From positions 1,082,995-1,146,994 of the forward strand of contig JAHBZH010000001.1 in NCBI GenBank assembly GCA_019635535.1: DNA of 64,000 nucleotides, in the 5' to 3' direction. The notes beneath the pieces are model-generated. The model was not told the origin of the DNA. It did not search any database and saw nothing but the letters and a program-made list of their open reading frames with translations. This DNA is from Sphingomonas sp. Its GTDB lineage: Bacteria; Pseudomonadota; Alphaproteobacteria; Sphingomonadales; Sphingomonadaceae. The position numbers and the translations under genes were made by a program. Position 1 is the first letter of the stretch; every line of letters begins with the position of its first letter. Shown here in pieces: positions 11,096-20,225 of this stretch.

Positions 11096-11361
11096 GCGGA
11101 GGCGATAGGCGGCCAGCGGCCAGCGGGTTGCGCGGCGCGGAAGTTGACGAACCTGACGCTATGTCGGGGAGCATCCCCCCTTCCGCAAGAATATTCATGG
11201 TGGAAAGAACAAGAGGGTCGAGGCAAGGGGCCGTAGATCAAGCGCGCTCCGAATCGCGGCGATCCTGACAGGACAAATCCTACATTCCAAGGGCTGCACA
11301 TGCCGGCGGCCCGGATGTCGGGCTGGCAAAGGCCGAGCCCGCCGCCGCGCGTCGCGTCTCC

Positions 11362-13044
11362 CTAACGCCGCTCGTTATCCGATTGCCGCGCGGCGGAGAC
11401 GGCGCGGCCCCAGACCTGCCGGCCGCCCAGCCAGGTTTCCAGCACCTGCGTCTCGCGGATCGCGGTCGGGCTTCCGGCGGTGAAGATGTCGCGGTCGAGG
11501 ATCACGAAATCGGCCATCCGCCCCGGCTCCAGCGTGCCGATCCGGTCCTCGGCGAAGGAGGCGAAGGCCGCGCCCCGGGTGAAGGCGTCGAACGCCTGTT
11601 CCATGCTCAGCCGCTGTTCCGGCATCCATCCGCCCGGCGGCTGGCCCTGCGCGTCCTCGCGGCTCATTGCGGCGGCGAGGCCATGGAACGGATTGGGATC
11701 CTCGACCGGGAAGTCGGAGCCGAAGGCGAGCGGCACATCGTTGGCCAGCATCGAGCGCCAGGCATAGGCGCCGCCCAGCCGCTCCATGCCCATCCGGGCC
11801 TCGGCCATCCGCCAGTCGGAGGTTTCGTGGACCGGCTGCATCGAGGCGATGATGCCGTGGCGGGCGAAGCGGGACAGGTCGGCCGGATCGACGATCTGGG
11901 CATGCTCGATCCGCCACCGCCGGTCGCCGGTATAGGTGGCGGCCAGCTCCTCGATCGCGCCGAGCAGCTCGGCATTGGCCGCGTCGCCGATCGCGTGGAC
12001 GGCGAGCTGGAAATTGTCCATCGCCGCGCGACTCATCAGATTCTTGAGCATCGTGTCGCCCATCAGCGGCAGCCCGCGCTGGCCGGCGGCGTCGCGATAG
12101 TCCGCCTTGAGCCAGGCCCCGCGCGAGCCGAGCGCGCCGTCCAGATAGAGCTTCACGCCGACCATCCTGAGCCGCCCGTCATATAGCCAGGGCGTCGGCC
12201 GCGTGCCGGCGATGGCGATCATGTCCTCGACGCTGGAGGCGTAGGAAATGACGCGCACGTTCAATCGCCCGGCATCGCCGGCGCGGCGCATCACGTTCCA
12301 GCCCTCCGCGTCGGTGCCCATGTCGGCGACGGCGGTGAGGCCGTTGGCGAGCATGATCTCCTGCGCGCGGGCCAAAGCGCGGTCCTGATGGACCGGCAGC
12401 GGCGGCGGCACGATGCGGCCGATGAGCGGCATGGCGGCATCGACGAAGACGCCGCTCGGATTGCGCCCGGTCCGCTCGATCCGCCCGCCGGCCGGCGCCT
12501 GCGTCCGGGCGTCGATCTCCGCCTCGCGCATCGCGGCGGTGTTGGCCCATCCGGCATGACCGTCCACCCGGACCAGCCAGACCGGCCGGTCCGGCACCAC
12601 AGAGTCGAGATCGGCGGCGGTCGGGAAGCGGCCGAGGCCCCAGCGTTCCTGGTTCCAGCCGCGCCCGACGATCCAGCGCGGGGAGGGGTTGGCGGCGGCA
12701 TATTCGGCGATACGCCGCTGCGCCTCCTCCAGCGAATTGGTGTCGGAAAGGTCCAGGCTGAGCGCGCCGAGCCCGAGACCCATGACATGGCCGTGCGCGT
12801 CGATCAGGCCGGGAATGATCGTGCGCCCCTGCCCGTCGAGCAGATAGCGGGGCCGCTCCGGCCGGCGGTCGCCGCGCTGGAGGAGCTGCTTCACCCGCCC
12901 TTCGTCGTCGATCACCATGCCGGTGAAGCGGTGCAGCCGCCCGTCCGCGCGCATCGTGTAGCCGTTGATATTGTCCACCAGCGAATCCGCGAGCGCGGGC
13001 GCGGCGGCGAGCAGGGCCGCGAGGAGCAGAAGGAAACGCTTCAA
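11362..13044 (-). CDS. Exported amidohydrolase of the YtcJ / amidohydrolase-3 family
   Basis: 560 residues from a TTG start at 13044. The TTG is supported by GGAGG eight bases upstream, by the 4-base overlap with the stop of the preceding gene (TTGA) and by the signal peptide that begins there (KRFLLLLAALLAAAPALAD). The frame is open further upstream, but that part only mirrors the neighbouring dehydrogenase. The metallo-hydrolase barrel shows IPGLIDAHGH (His84, His86), further His residues in HAIGDAANAE and IEHAQIVDP, and a late Asp in AFGSDFPVEDPNPFHG. The family hydrolyses amides or cyclic amides; the substrate is not predictable. It is probably periplasmic. Confidence 0.87.
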   Translation of the reverse strand: MKRFLLLLAALLAAAPALADSLVDNINGYTMRADGRLHRFTGMVIDDEGRVKQLLQRGDRRPERPRYLLDGQGRTIIPGLIDAHGHVMGLGLGALSLDLSDTNSLEEAQRRIAEYAAANPSPRWIVGRGWNQERWGLGRFPTAADLDSVVPDRPVWLVRVDGHAGWANTAAMREAEIDARTQAPAGGRIERTGRNPSGVFVDAAMPLIGRIVPPPLPVHQDRALARAQEIMLANGLTAVADMGTDAEGWNVMRRAGDAGRLNVRVISYASSVEDMIAIAGTRPTPWLYDGRLRMVGVKLYLDGALGSRGAWLKADYRDAAGQRGLPLMGDTMLKNLMSRAAMDNFQLAVHAIGDAANAELLGAIEELAATYTGDRRWRIEHAQIVDPADLSRFARHGIIASMQPVHETSDWRMAEARMGMERLGGAYAWRSMLANDVPLAFGSDFPVEDPNPFHGLAAAMSREDAQGQPPGGWMPEQRLSMEQAFDAFTRGAAFASFAEDRIGTLEPGRMADFVILDRDIFTAGSPTAIRETQVLETWLGGRQVWGRAVSAARQSDNERR

Positions 13045-13907
13045 GGTTCGAGCCTCCGGATGAGGGAAGAGGTGTCCTGCCGCGCGCCGCCCAGGGCCTG
13101 CACGTCGGCATAGAATTGATCGACCAAAGCGGTGAGCGGCAGGCGGGCGCCGTTGGTCCGCGCCTCCTCCAGCGTCAGGCCGAGATCCTTGCGCATCCAG
13201 TCCACCGCGAAGCCGAAATCGAATTCGCCCCGGTCCATCGTCGACCAGCGATTGTTCATCTGCCAGCTCTGCGCCGCGCCGCCCGACACCGCCTCGAACA
13301 CCTTGTCGGCATCGAGCCCGGCGCGATGGGCGAAATGGATCGCCTCGGACAGACCCTGGACCACGCCGGCGATGCAGATCTGGTTGACCATCTTGGTGAG
13401 CTGGCCCGCGCCGGCCGCCCCGACATGGACGACCCGCGCCGCATAGGCCTGCATCAGCGGCGTCGCCGCGGCCAGCGCCGCTTCGGTCCCGCCGCACATG
13501 ATGGAGAGCTTGCCGCTCTCCGCCCCGGCCTGCCCGCCCGAGACCGGCGCATCGACGACCAGCAATCCGCGTGCCGTGCCGTCCTCCGCCAGCCGCCGCG
13601 CGATCCGCGCCGAGACGGTGGTATGATCGATGAAGACCGCGCCTTGCGTCATCGCGCCGAACGCGCCGTCGGGGCCGAGCGTCACCTGCGACAGGTCCGG
13701 GTCCGCGCCGACGCAGGCGATCACCGCGTCGGCGCCCGCCGCCGCCTCGGCCGCGCTGGCCGCCGCCGCGCCGCCCTGCGCCGCGACCCAGGCGCGCGCT
13801 TTATCGGGGCTGCGATTGTAGACGATGAGCTCGTGCCCCGCCCCCGCGAGATGCCGGGCCATCGGCGCGCCCATCACGCCGAGCCCGAGAAAAGCGATCC
13901 GTGCCAT
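13041..13907 (-). CDS. NAD(P)-dependent beta-hydroxyacid dehydrogenase (3-hydroxyisobutyrate dehydrogenase / tartronate semialdehyde reductase family)
   Basis: 288 residues, the usual family length. The Rossmann fingerprint GLGVMG is at residues 8-13, the substrate-binding DAPVSGG at 119-125 and the catalytic Lys172 in GAGQLTKMVNQ. The family oxidises 3-hydroxyisobutyrate or reduces tartronate or succinic semialdehyde; sequence alone does not separate these. It overlaps the following amidohydrolase gene by 4 bases, so the two are co-transcribed. It is divergent from the threonine ammonia-lyase gene 56 bases away. Confidence 0.92.
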   Translation of the reverse strand: MARIAFLGLGVMGAPMARHLAGAGHELIVYNRSPDKARAWVAAQGGAAAASAAEAAAGADAVIACVGADPDLSQVTLGPDGAFGAMTQGAVFIDHTTVSARIARRLAEDGTARGLLVVDAPVSGGQAGAESGKLSIMCGGTEAALAAATPLMQAYAARVVHVGAAGAGQLTKMVNQICIAGVVQGLSEAIHFAHRAGLDADKVFEAVSGGAAQSWQMNNRWSTMDRGEFDFGFAVDWMRKDLGLTLEEARTNGARLPLTALVDQFYADVQALGGARQDTSSLIRRLEP

Positions 13908-13963
13908 GCCGGTGGCGATAAGGCCTGTTTGCCGTCCGCGCCAGATGGTCTAGACCTCCCGCC

Positions 13964-15202
13964 ATGGCGAGCCCGGCGCGCGCGACGAACGCGATCATCA
14001 CTTTTCCGGATATCGAGGCGGCCGCCGCGCGGATCGCAGGCGCCGTCATGCGCACGCCCACCATGCGCAGCGCGGTCCTGTCCGAGCGCACCGGCGCGGA
14101 CGTCTTCCTCAAATTCGAGAATCTCCAGCATACCGGCGCCTACAAGGAGCGCGGCGCGCTCAACAAATTGCTGCTGCTCGATCCCGAGATGCGGGCGCGG
14201 GGCGTGATCGCCGCCTCGGCCGGCAACCATGCCCAGGCGGTGGCCTGGCACGCCCGGCGGCTCGGCGTGCCCGCCGTGATCGTGATGCCGAAAACGACGC
14301 CGACGGTGAAGATCAGCCAGACCGAGGCGCATGGCGCCGAGGTCGTGCTGCACGGCGAATTGTTCGACGAGGCCTATGCCGAGGCACTGCGCCTCGCCGA
14401 GGCGCGCGGCCTCACCTTCGTCCATCCGTTCGACGATCCGGCGGTGATGGCGGGGCAGGGAACGGTGGCGCTGGAATTGCTCGCCGACGCACCCGATCTC
14501 GATACGCTGATCGTCCCGATCGGCGGCGGCGGCCTGATCGCCGGCATCGCGACGGCGGCCAAGGCGCTGAAGCCCGGCATCGCGGTGATCGGCGCGCAGG
14601 CCGAGCTCTATCCCAGCATGTATGCCCGGATCGCCGGCAAGGAAGCGACATGCGGCGGCGACACGATCGCCGAGGGCATCGCGGTGAAGGCGCCGGGCGA
14701 GGAAACGGCGCGGATCATCGCCGAGGTCGTCGACGACATCCTGCTGGTCGGCGAGCGCGAGATCGAACATGCGATCAGCCTGCTCGTGCGTGCCGCCAGG
14801 ACCGTGACGGAAGGGGCGGGCGCCACCGGGCTCGCCGCCTTGCTGGCCCATCCCGAACGCTTCGCCGGCCGCCGTGTCGGCCTGGTCCTCAGCGGCGGCA
14901 ATATCGACACGCACCTGCTCGCCAATGTGCTGCTGCGCGATCTCGTCCGCTCCGGCCGGCTGACGCGCTTGCGCATCCATCTGCAGGACCGGCCGGGCGC
15001 GCTGGTCGCGGTGATGAAGATCTTCTCGGCCTGCCAGGTCAACATCGTCGAGATCAATCACCAGCGCGTCTTCACCTCGCTGCCGGCCAAGGACGCGGCG
15101 ATCGAGGTTGCTTGCGAAGCCCGCGACGCGGCCCAGATCGAAAGGCTGATCGCGACGCTCGCCGAGGAAGGCTACAAGGCCCAGACGGTAGCAATCGATT
15201 AG
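13964..15202 (+). CDS. ilvA: Threonine ammonia-lyase with C-terminal ACT domain
   Basis: 412 residues. A PLP fold-type II enzyme that deaminates L-threonine to 2-oxobutyrate, the first step toward isoleucine or threonine breakdown. The PLP lysine is Lys61 in HTGAYKERGA, the phosphate-binding loop is VPIGGGGLIAG near residue 187, and SAGNHAQAVAWHA lies around 86. Residues about 330-412 form a single ACT domain (LRIHLQDRPGALVAV), the arrangement of the shorter, TdcB-like or plant-unlike IlvA group rather than the long two-ACT-domain E. coli IlvA. Whether it serves biosynthesis or catabolism is not resolved by context. It stands alone. Confidence 0.93.
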   Translation: MASPARATNAIITFPDIEAAAARIAGAVMRTPTMRSAVLSERTGADVFLKFENLQHTGAYKERGALNKLLLLDPEMRARGVIAASAGNHAQAVAWHARRLGVPAVIVMPKTTPTVKISQTEAHGAEVVLHGELFDEAYAEALRLAEARGLTFVHPFDDPAVMAGQGTVALELLADAPDLDTLIVPIGGGGLIAGIATAAKALKPGIAVIGAQAELYPSMYARIAGKEATCGGDTIAEGIAVKAPGEETARIIAEVVDDILLVGEREIEHAISLLVRAARTVTEGAGATGLAALLAHPERFAGRRVGLVLSGGNIDTHLLANVLLRDLVRSGRLTRLRIHLQDRPGALVAVMKIFSACQVNIVEINHQRVFTSLPAKDAAIEVACEARDAAQIERLIATLAEEGYKAQTVAID

Positions 15203-15310
15203 CGTCCGTCCCGCCTTGATACGTCCTGCGCGGCCCGTCTGCCCGCCCTTTCCAAGCCCCTGGCCAGGGCTCATAAAGACCGCAGCAACCGCCGAGCCGC
15301 CGGAGTCGAA

Positions 15311-16066
15311 TTGAGCGCACCCTTCCGCTTTCCGCGTTTCTTCGTGACGACGCCGTCGCCCTGTCCCTATGTGACAGGCCGGACGGAGCGGAAGGTCTTC
15401 ACCGAGCTGACCGGCCCCCATGCCGGCGATCTCAATGACGCGCTCGGCCGGATCGGCTTTCGCCGCAGCCAGAACGTCGCCTATCGCCCGTCCTGCCTGG
15501 GCTGCACCGCCTGCGTCTCGGTCCGTGTCATCGCCGGCGAGTTCCGGCCGAGCGCGACCCAGCGCAAGACATTGAAGCGCAACGCCGATCTGGAGGTCAC
15601 CGCCTGCAAGGCGTGGGCGACGGAGGAGCAATATGACCTGCTCCGCCGCTATCTGCGCCAGCGCCATCCCGAAGGCGGCATGGTCGACATGGACGAGCAC
15701 GACTTCGCCGACATGGTCGAGCAGAGCCCGGTCCGCACCTATATCGTCGAATATCGCGAGCCTTCGGAGAACGGGCGCCCCGGCCGTCTGGTCGGCGCCT
15801 GCCTGACCGACCAGCAGGCCGACGGCCTCAGCATGATCTACAGCTTCTTCGAGCCGGACAGCGACCGGCGGTCCGGTCTCGGCACCTATATCATCCTCGA
15901 TCATATCGTCCGGGCGGGGCGGGCGAACCTGCCCTATGTCTATCTCGGCTACTGGGTCGAGGAATCGAAGCGCATGGCCTACAAATCGCGCTTCCGCCCG
16001 CTCGAGAAGCTCGGTCCCGGCGGCTGGCGCCGCTTCGATCCCGAGCAGCGCGAACTGGCCTTCTAG
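15311..16066 (+). CDS. bpt: Aspartate/glutamate leucyltransferase (arginyl-tRNA-protein-transferase family, Bpt)
   Basis: 251 residues from a TTG start (no ATG is available before the conserved N-terminus; GGAG lies upstream). The N-terminal half carries the Cys cluster seen in bacterial ATE proteins: Cys18 in [18 protein letters not shown] and [12 protein letters not shown] (Cys62, Cys65, Cys68). The C-terminal half is the GNAT-like acyltransferase core ([26 protein letters not shown] and [20 protein letters not shown]). In Proteobacteria such enzymes mostly attach Leu to N-terminal Asp/Glu of proteins, marking them for ClpS/ClpAP. Its substrates here are unknown. It is monocistronic. Confidence 0.93.
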   Translation: MSAPFRFPRFFVTTPSPCPYVTGRTERKVFTELTGPHAGDLNDALGRIGFRRSQNVAYRPSCLGCTACVSVRVIAGEFRPSATQRKTLKRNADLEVTACKAWATEEQYDLLRRYLRQRHPEGGMVDMDEHDFADMVEQSPVRTYIVEYREPSENGRPGRLVGACLTDQQADGLSMIYSFFEPDSDRRSGLGTYIILDHIVRAGRANLPYVYLGYWVEESKRMAYKSRFRPLEKLGPGGWRRFDPEQRELAF

Positions 16067-16124
16067 GCTCGTCAGCCCGACGCTTTTGAATTAGCCTCTG
16101 TGCTCCACGATCGGGGGGCGAGGC

Positions 16125-17675
16125 ATGCGGGGTTCCTATGTCTGGCGGGTGCTGGAGCAGGCGCGGACGCTCAATCTTCGCGACGATCGCGAAGCGCCGG
16201 CCCGGCCCGGCGGCGACGGCATCACCCGGCGGCGCGTGCTCGCCGCGCTCGGGGGCGGCGCGGGCGCGCTGCTGTTGCCGCGCATGCCGGCCTTCGCGCA
16301 GGCGCCGCCGCGCATCGTCGTGGTCGGCGGCGGGCTCGCCGGGCTGAGCGCGCTTGACACCCTGGCATCGCGGGGCGTCGCCGCGACGCTCTACGAAGCG
16401 CGCGGCGCGGTCGGCGGGCGCACCCGCAGCGTCGCCGGCGTGTTCGGCGAAGGCTTCGCGTTCGACGAGGGCGGCCAGCTCGTGAACAGCGATCATGCGG
16501 ACATGATCCGCCTGATCCGCCGCTTCGGCCTCAGGCTGGTCGATCGCAAGGCGTTCGGCGCCTATCACGAGGTGCAGATCGGCCGCGACGGGCGCGCCGT
16601 TCCCGAAGCGCGCCTCGCCCGGGCGCTGCGCGGCATCGCGGCGCAAATCACGGCGGATTCGGATCGGCTGGACGAGGATTACGAAAGCGTGGCGCGCGAG
16701 ATCGACGCGCTTTCCGTCGCCGACTATCTCGACCGCCACGGCCTCGCCGCCGGTGACGCGCGCGATGCACTGGAGGCCGGCATCCGCACCGAATATGGCG
16801 CCGAGCCGCACGAGGCCTCGGCGCTGGAGCTGATCTTCAATCTGCCGACGGTCGATGGCGCGCGGCTGACCCGCATCGGCCTGTCCGACGAGCGCTATCT
16901 GGTCTCCGGCGGCACCGACCAGATCGCCCGCGCGCTGGGCCGCCAGCACGAAGCGGCGATCCGGCTCAACAAAAGGCTGGCGTCGCTCGACGTCTCAGGC
17001 CCCGGCGTGCGTCTCGCCTTCGCCGATGGCGAGGAGGTCGCCGCCGATCGCGTCATCCTCGCGCTGCCCGCCCCGCTGATCCGCGAGGTCAGGATCGAAG
17101 GCGAGGTGCCGCCACTCTGGCGCGCGCTGATCGACGAGGTGCGGCTGGGGCGCAACGAGAAGCTGGTGGTCGGCTATTCCGACACGAGCTGGCGCCGCAC
17201 GATCGGCTTCGGCGGCGCGCTCTGGGCCGGCCAGCCCTTCGCCGCCGGCTGGGACGCGGTCTCGCTCTCGCCGGCCGAGAGCGGGCCGGGGGCGCTCTGC
17301 TATTTCCTCGGCGGCGATCAGGTCGATGCCGCCGCCGCGTCCGAAAGCGCCGCGCTCGCCGCTTCCTGCCACGCCGCCGCGCGCCGCGTCCTGCCCGGCC
17401 TCGCCGCGCCCAACGGCATCGTCCGCCGCACCCGCTGGTGCGACGATCCGCTGACCAGGGGCGCCTATGTCAATTACCGCCCCGGCCAGATCACCCGCTT
17501 CGGCGAACTGATGAGCGTCGAGGAGGACGGCGAGGTTCGCGCCAGCGGCTTCGGCCCGGTCCATCTCGCCGGCGAATGGCTGTCCGATGCCTGGCCCGGA
17601 TACATGAACGGCGCCGTCCAGACCGGCCGGCTGGCGGCCGAAGCCGTGCTGGCAGGGGCGTCGGTCTCCGCCTAG
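16125..17675 (+). CDS. Tat-exported flavin-containing amine oxidase
   Basis: 516 residues. A twin-arginine signal is visible at 35-60 (TRRRVLAALGGGAGALLLP ending in AFAQA), although it begins unusually far from the first Met. The dinucleotide motif VVVGGGLAGLSA follows at 66-77, then the GG-doublet motif GRTRSV, and near the C-terminus the FAD contact VHLAGEWLSDAWPGYMNGAVQTG. This is the monoamine oxidase / polyamine oxidase / phytoene-desaturase-like superfamily; the substrate is unknown. A folded, FAD-loaded periplasmic enzyme fits the Tat signal. It converges on the Anbu gene and their stop codons overlap (17672-17675). Confidence 0.87.
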   Translation: MRGSYVWRVLEQARTLNLRDDREAPARPGGDGITRRRVLAALGGGAGALLLPRMPAFAQAPPRIVVVGGGLAGLSALDTLASRGVAATLYEARGAVGGRTRSVAGVFGEGFAFDEGGQLVNSDHADMIRLIRRFGLRLVDRKAFGAYHEVQIGRDGRAVPEARLARALRGIAAQITADSDRLDEDYESVAREIDALSVADYLDRHGLAAGDARDALEAGIRTEYGAEPHEASALELIFNLPTVDGARLTRIGLSDERYLVSGGTDQIARALGRQHEAAIRLNKRLASLDVSGPGVRLAFADGEEVAADRVILALPAPLIREVRIEGEVPPLWRALIDEVRLGRNEKLVVGYSDTSWRRTIGFGGALWAGQPFAAGWDAVSLSPAESGPGALCYFLGGDQVDAAAASESAALAASCHAAARRVLPGLAAPNGIVRRTRWCDDPLTRGAYVNYRPGQITRFGELMSVEEDGEVRASGFGPVHLAGEWLSDAWPGYMNGAVQTGRLAAEAVLAGASVSA

Positions 17676-18427
17676 CCCGTCAGCTCCCGCATGAAGGGCG
17701 GATCGGGGATGGCCGCGGTGGCGTCGTGGAGCAGATCGCCCCAGCGCGCCGACAGATCGTCGAAATAGGCGTCATCCTGGCCGATCCGGCGGGTCAGCAC
17801 CTTCGCCCCAGGCGCGGTCGGCATCACGATCAGGTCGAGCGGCCGCGCCACGGCGAGGTTGGAGCGGATCGAGGAATCGAAGGACAGGAAAGCGATCTTC
17901 ATCGCCTCGCCCAGGCTGGTCGCGGGCTTGATCGTCCGGTCCAGGATCGGCCGGCCATATTTGGTCTCGCCGATCTGCATGAACGGCACGTCCGGCTTGC
18001 ACTCGATGAAATTGCCCGCCGAATAGATGAGGTAGAGCGCCGGCGGATTGTCGCCGATCCGCCCGCCGAGCAGGATCGAGGAGGCGCCGCTGATCTTGAT
18101 CGAGGCGAGCGCCTTGCCGACCGTCTCGTTGGCGAGCTGGACCGCCTCCCCGACGAGCTGGGCAGCGCGGAACATGCTGGTCGGCTCGTTGATCGTGCGC
18201 AGCATCCCGGCATCGTCGTCGCTCGGCAACCCTTCGCGCAGCAGGCTGATCACCGTCTGGGTGGTCGAAAGATTGCCGGCCGAGGCGGCGAAAATGCAGC
18301 GGTCGGGCGCATCGACCAGGCAATGCAGCTTGCGGAAGGAGGAGATGTCGTCGACCCCCGCATTGGTGCGCGTGTCGGCGATCAGGATCAGCCCGGCGTC
18401 GAGCAGCATGCCAAGACAATAGGTCAT
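17672..18427 (-). CDS. Anbu-type proteasome-like peptidase
   Basis: 251 residues. The sequence starts MTYCLGMLLD; removal of Met exposes Thr as the N-terminal nucleophile, the hallmark of proteasome beta subunits, HslV and Anbu. The following ILIADTRTNAGVDDISSFRK is the beta-hairpin region with the conserved Asp and the Lys equivalent to Lys33. The length (HslV is about 175) and the gene neighbours (transglutaminase, alpha-E, permuted ATP-grasp) identify Anbu, the ancestral beta subunit. The translation signal begins 26 bases after the transglutaminase stop, so it is the last gene of that operon. Structures of Anbu are open helical or ring assemblies; its substrates are unknown. Confidence 0.92.
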   Translation of the reverse strand: MTYCLGMLLDAGLILIADTRTNAGVDDISSFRKLHCLVDAPDRCIFAASAGNLSTTQTVISLLREGLPSDDDAGMLRTINEPTSMFRAAQLVGEAVQLANETVGKALASIKISGASSILLGGRIGDNPPALYLIYSAGNFIECKPDVPFMQIGETKYGRPILDRTIKPATSLGEAMKIAFLSFDSSIRSNLAVARPLDLIVMPTAPGAKVLTRRIGQDDAYFDDLSARWGDLLHDATAAIPDPPFMRELTG

Positions 18428-18453
18428 CCGTCTTTCAGCACCCCTTCGCGCGC

Positions 18454-19290
18454 TCAGTTCTGGGCCTGGGCCTGGGCCTGCGCGGCAATATCGTTGATGC
18501 GCACTTCTACGGCCATATCCTCCGCGCCGCCACCGGAACGTGCGCCCGCCACCGGCGCCGCGCCCAGATAGTCCAGCGCGCAGGCGACGCGGACATAGGC
18601 ATCGTCGGTGCAGATGCCGTTGACCGGATCGAAGCCGACCCAGCCCAGATCCTCCACCCAGCCTTCGGCCCAGGCATGGCCGGCCTCCTGCGCATGATCG
18701 CCGTCGCGCCGGAACAAATGGCCGGAGACGTAGCGCGCCGGGATGCCGATCCGGCGCGCCGCGGCGATGAAGATGTGGGTGAAATCCTGGCACACGCCAT
18801 GGCCTTCGGCGCAGGCTCGCTCGGCGGCCGTGTCCACGGCCGTCGCCTCGGTGTCGAAGCGCAGGTCGTCGTAAAGGCGGGCGGCGAGCCGGTGAAGCCG
18901 GTCGAGCGCGCTCCCGCCGGCGCCGGCAATGCCTTCCGCCAGCGCGTCGATGGCGGGGCCGGCTTCGGTGAGCGGCGTCGAGCGCGCGAAGACCTGGGGC
19001 GGCAAATCGTGGGCGAGGCCCTGGGCGATGCCGGCCCGGTCCTCGGTCAGCACCTTGCCGGCCACGGTCAGCCGCAGCGTCTGCACCGGCCGGTCGACAT
19101 AGAGCATGTGGGTGATGTTGCCGAAGCCGTCGCGGCCCTCGCGCAGCCGGACGTCGCAATCGGCGTCGATCCGCCAGTCGAGCACGCTCTGCCCGGCGAA
19201 GCTGGGCGGCGTCACGCGCAGGAGCTGGATCACCCGGCGGACCGGCTCGGCATAGGAATAAGCGGTGGTGTAGCGGACGGAAAGCTGCAT
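18454..19290 (-). CDS. Transglutaminase-like cysteine protease (Anbu operon)
   Basis: 278 residues. An N-terminal beta domain (SVRYTTAYSYAEPVRRVIQLLRVTPP, the bacterial transglutaminase-like N-terminal region) is followed by the papain-like core with the triad Cys167 (GHGVCQDFTHIF), His205 (AGHAWAEGWVEDLGW) and Asp221 (GFDPVNG). Members of this family are predicted peptidases or amidases rather than cross-linkers. It lacks a signal peptide and is therefore cytoplasmic. The start ATG shares a base with the stop of the alpha-E gene (TGATG). An odd QAQAQAQ run ends the protein. Confidence 0.93.
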   Translation of the reverse strand: MQLSVRYTTAYSYAEPVRRVIQLLRVTPPSFAGQSVLDWRIDADCDVRLREGRDGFGNITHMLYVDRPVQTLRLTVAGKVLTEDRAGIAQGLAHDLPPQVFARSTPLTEAGPAIDALAEGIAGAGGSALDRLHRLAARLYDDLRFDTEATAVDTAAERACAEGHGVCQDFTHIFIAAARRIGIPARYVSGHLFRRDGDHAQEAGHAWAEGWVEDLGWVGFDPVNGICTDDAYVRVACALDYLGAAPVAGARSGGGAEDMAVEVRINDIAAQAQAQAQN

Positions 19291-20225
19291 CAGGCGAACC
19301 GGAATTGCTGGGCGACGGCCTGGTCCAGCGCCGCATTCTCGCCGATATAGAGCTGCAGCCATTCGTGCAGCCCCTCCTGAAACACTTTCGAGATCGCGAG
19401 ATCGCCGATCCGGCCCAGCCGCTGGCGGGCCAGCCGGTCGGCGGGGCCCTGCCGGCCCGAGCGGGCGGCGAGATGGCCGAGCAGGTCCACCGTCTCGGCC
19501 GCCGAGGCGGCGAGCGAGCGCGGCATCTCGTCGCGGAAGATCAGGAAGTCGGCGACCAGCCAGGGCTGCAGCGCCTCGCGGTAGATGTGGCGATAGGCGG
19601 TCTTGGCCGAGACGATCTGGAGGATCGTCGTCCACTGGTCCCGGTCGAGCGCGCCGCCCACTTCCTGCCCCGGCGGGAGGAGGAGATAATATTTGACGTC
19701 GAGCAGGCGGGCGGTGTTGTCGCCGCGCTCGATCGCGGCGCCGAGGTGGAGGAACCACAGGCCCTCGCTGCGCAGCATCCGCGCCACCGCGCCCTCGAAG
19801 CCGCGTATCTCGGCCTTCAGCCCGTCGACCAGATTCAGGGTCGCCTGCGCGCCGCCGGGGCTGGCGCGGTCGCGGATCAACAGCCAGGCGCGGTTGATCG
19901 CCTCCCAGGCCTCGACGGTGAGCGCGGTGCGCGCGGCGCGGGCATTGTCGCGTGCCGCAGCGAGGCAGGAGCGGATCGCGCTCGGATTGTCCTCGCTCAG
20001 GGTCAGGTGGCGCCGGGCGTTCATCGCGCTGAACCCCTCGCCGGACGCCGCGAAGGCATCGAAGGCGCCGACCACGCGCAGCGCGCTCGCCCAGGCCTGG
20101 TCGCCCTCGTCATGGTCGCCGAGCGCGCTCAGCCGGATCGTCGCCTCGACGAGCCGGGTGATGAACTCGGCCCGCTCCATGTAGCGGCCGATCCAGTAGA
20201 GGCTGGCGGCGGTGCGCGCGAGCAT
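19290..20225 (-). CDS. Alpha-E domain protein (DUF403)
   Basis: 311 residues, almost entirely alpha-helical, starting with the family hallmark LARTAASLYWIGRYMERAEFITRLVE. Alpha-E proteins have no known activity; they nearly always accompany circularly permuted ATP-grasp enzymes and transglutaminases, as here, and are thought to bind or present the substrate of the ligase. The gene shares one base with each neighbour (TGATG at both ends), so synthesis of the ATP-grasp protein, alpha-E and transglutaminase is coupled. Confidence 0.93.
   Translation of the reverse strand: MLARTAASLYWIGRYMERAEFITRLVEATIRLSALGDHDEGDQAWASALRVVGAFDAFAASGEGFSAMNARRHLTLSEDNPSAIRSCLAAARDNARAARTALTVEAWEAINRAWLLIRDRASPGGAQATLNLVDGLKAEIRGFEGAVARMLRSEGLWFLHLGAAIERGDNTARLLDVKYYLLLPPGQEVGGALDRDQWTTILQIVSAKTAYRHIYREALQPWLVADFLIFRDEMPRSLAASAAETVDLLGHLAARSGRQGPADRLARQRLGRIGDLAISKVFQEGLHEWLQLYIGENAALDQAVAQQFRFA

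Noticed and set aside
11096..11361. Small gene in the 266-base gap between dsbD and the amidohydrolase
   Set aside because: No frame has a convincing start, ribosome-binding site or protein-like sequence; the two converging genes simply leave a gap here.
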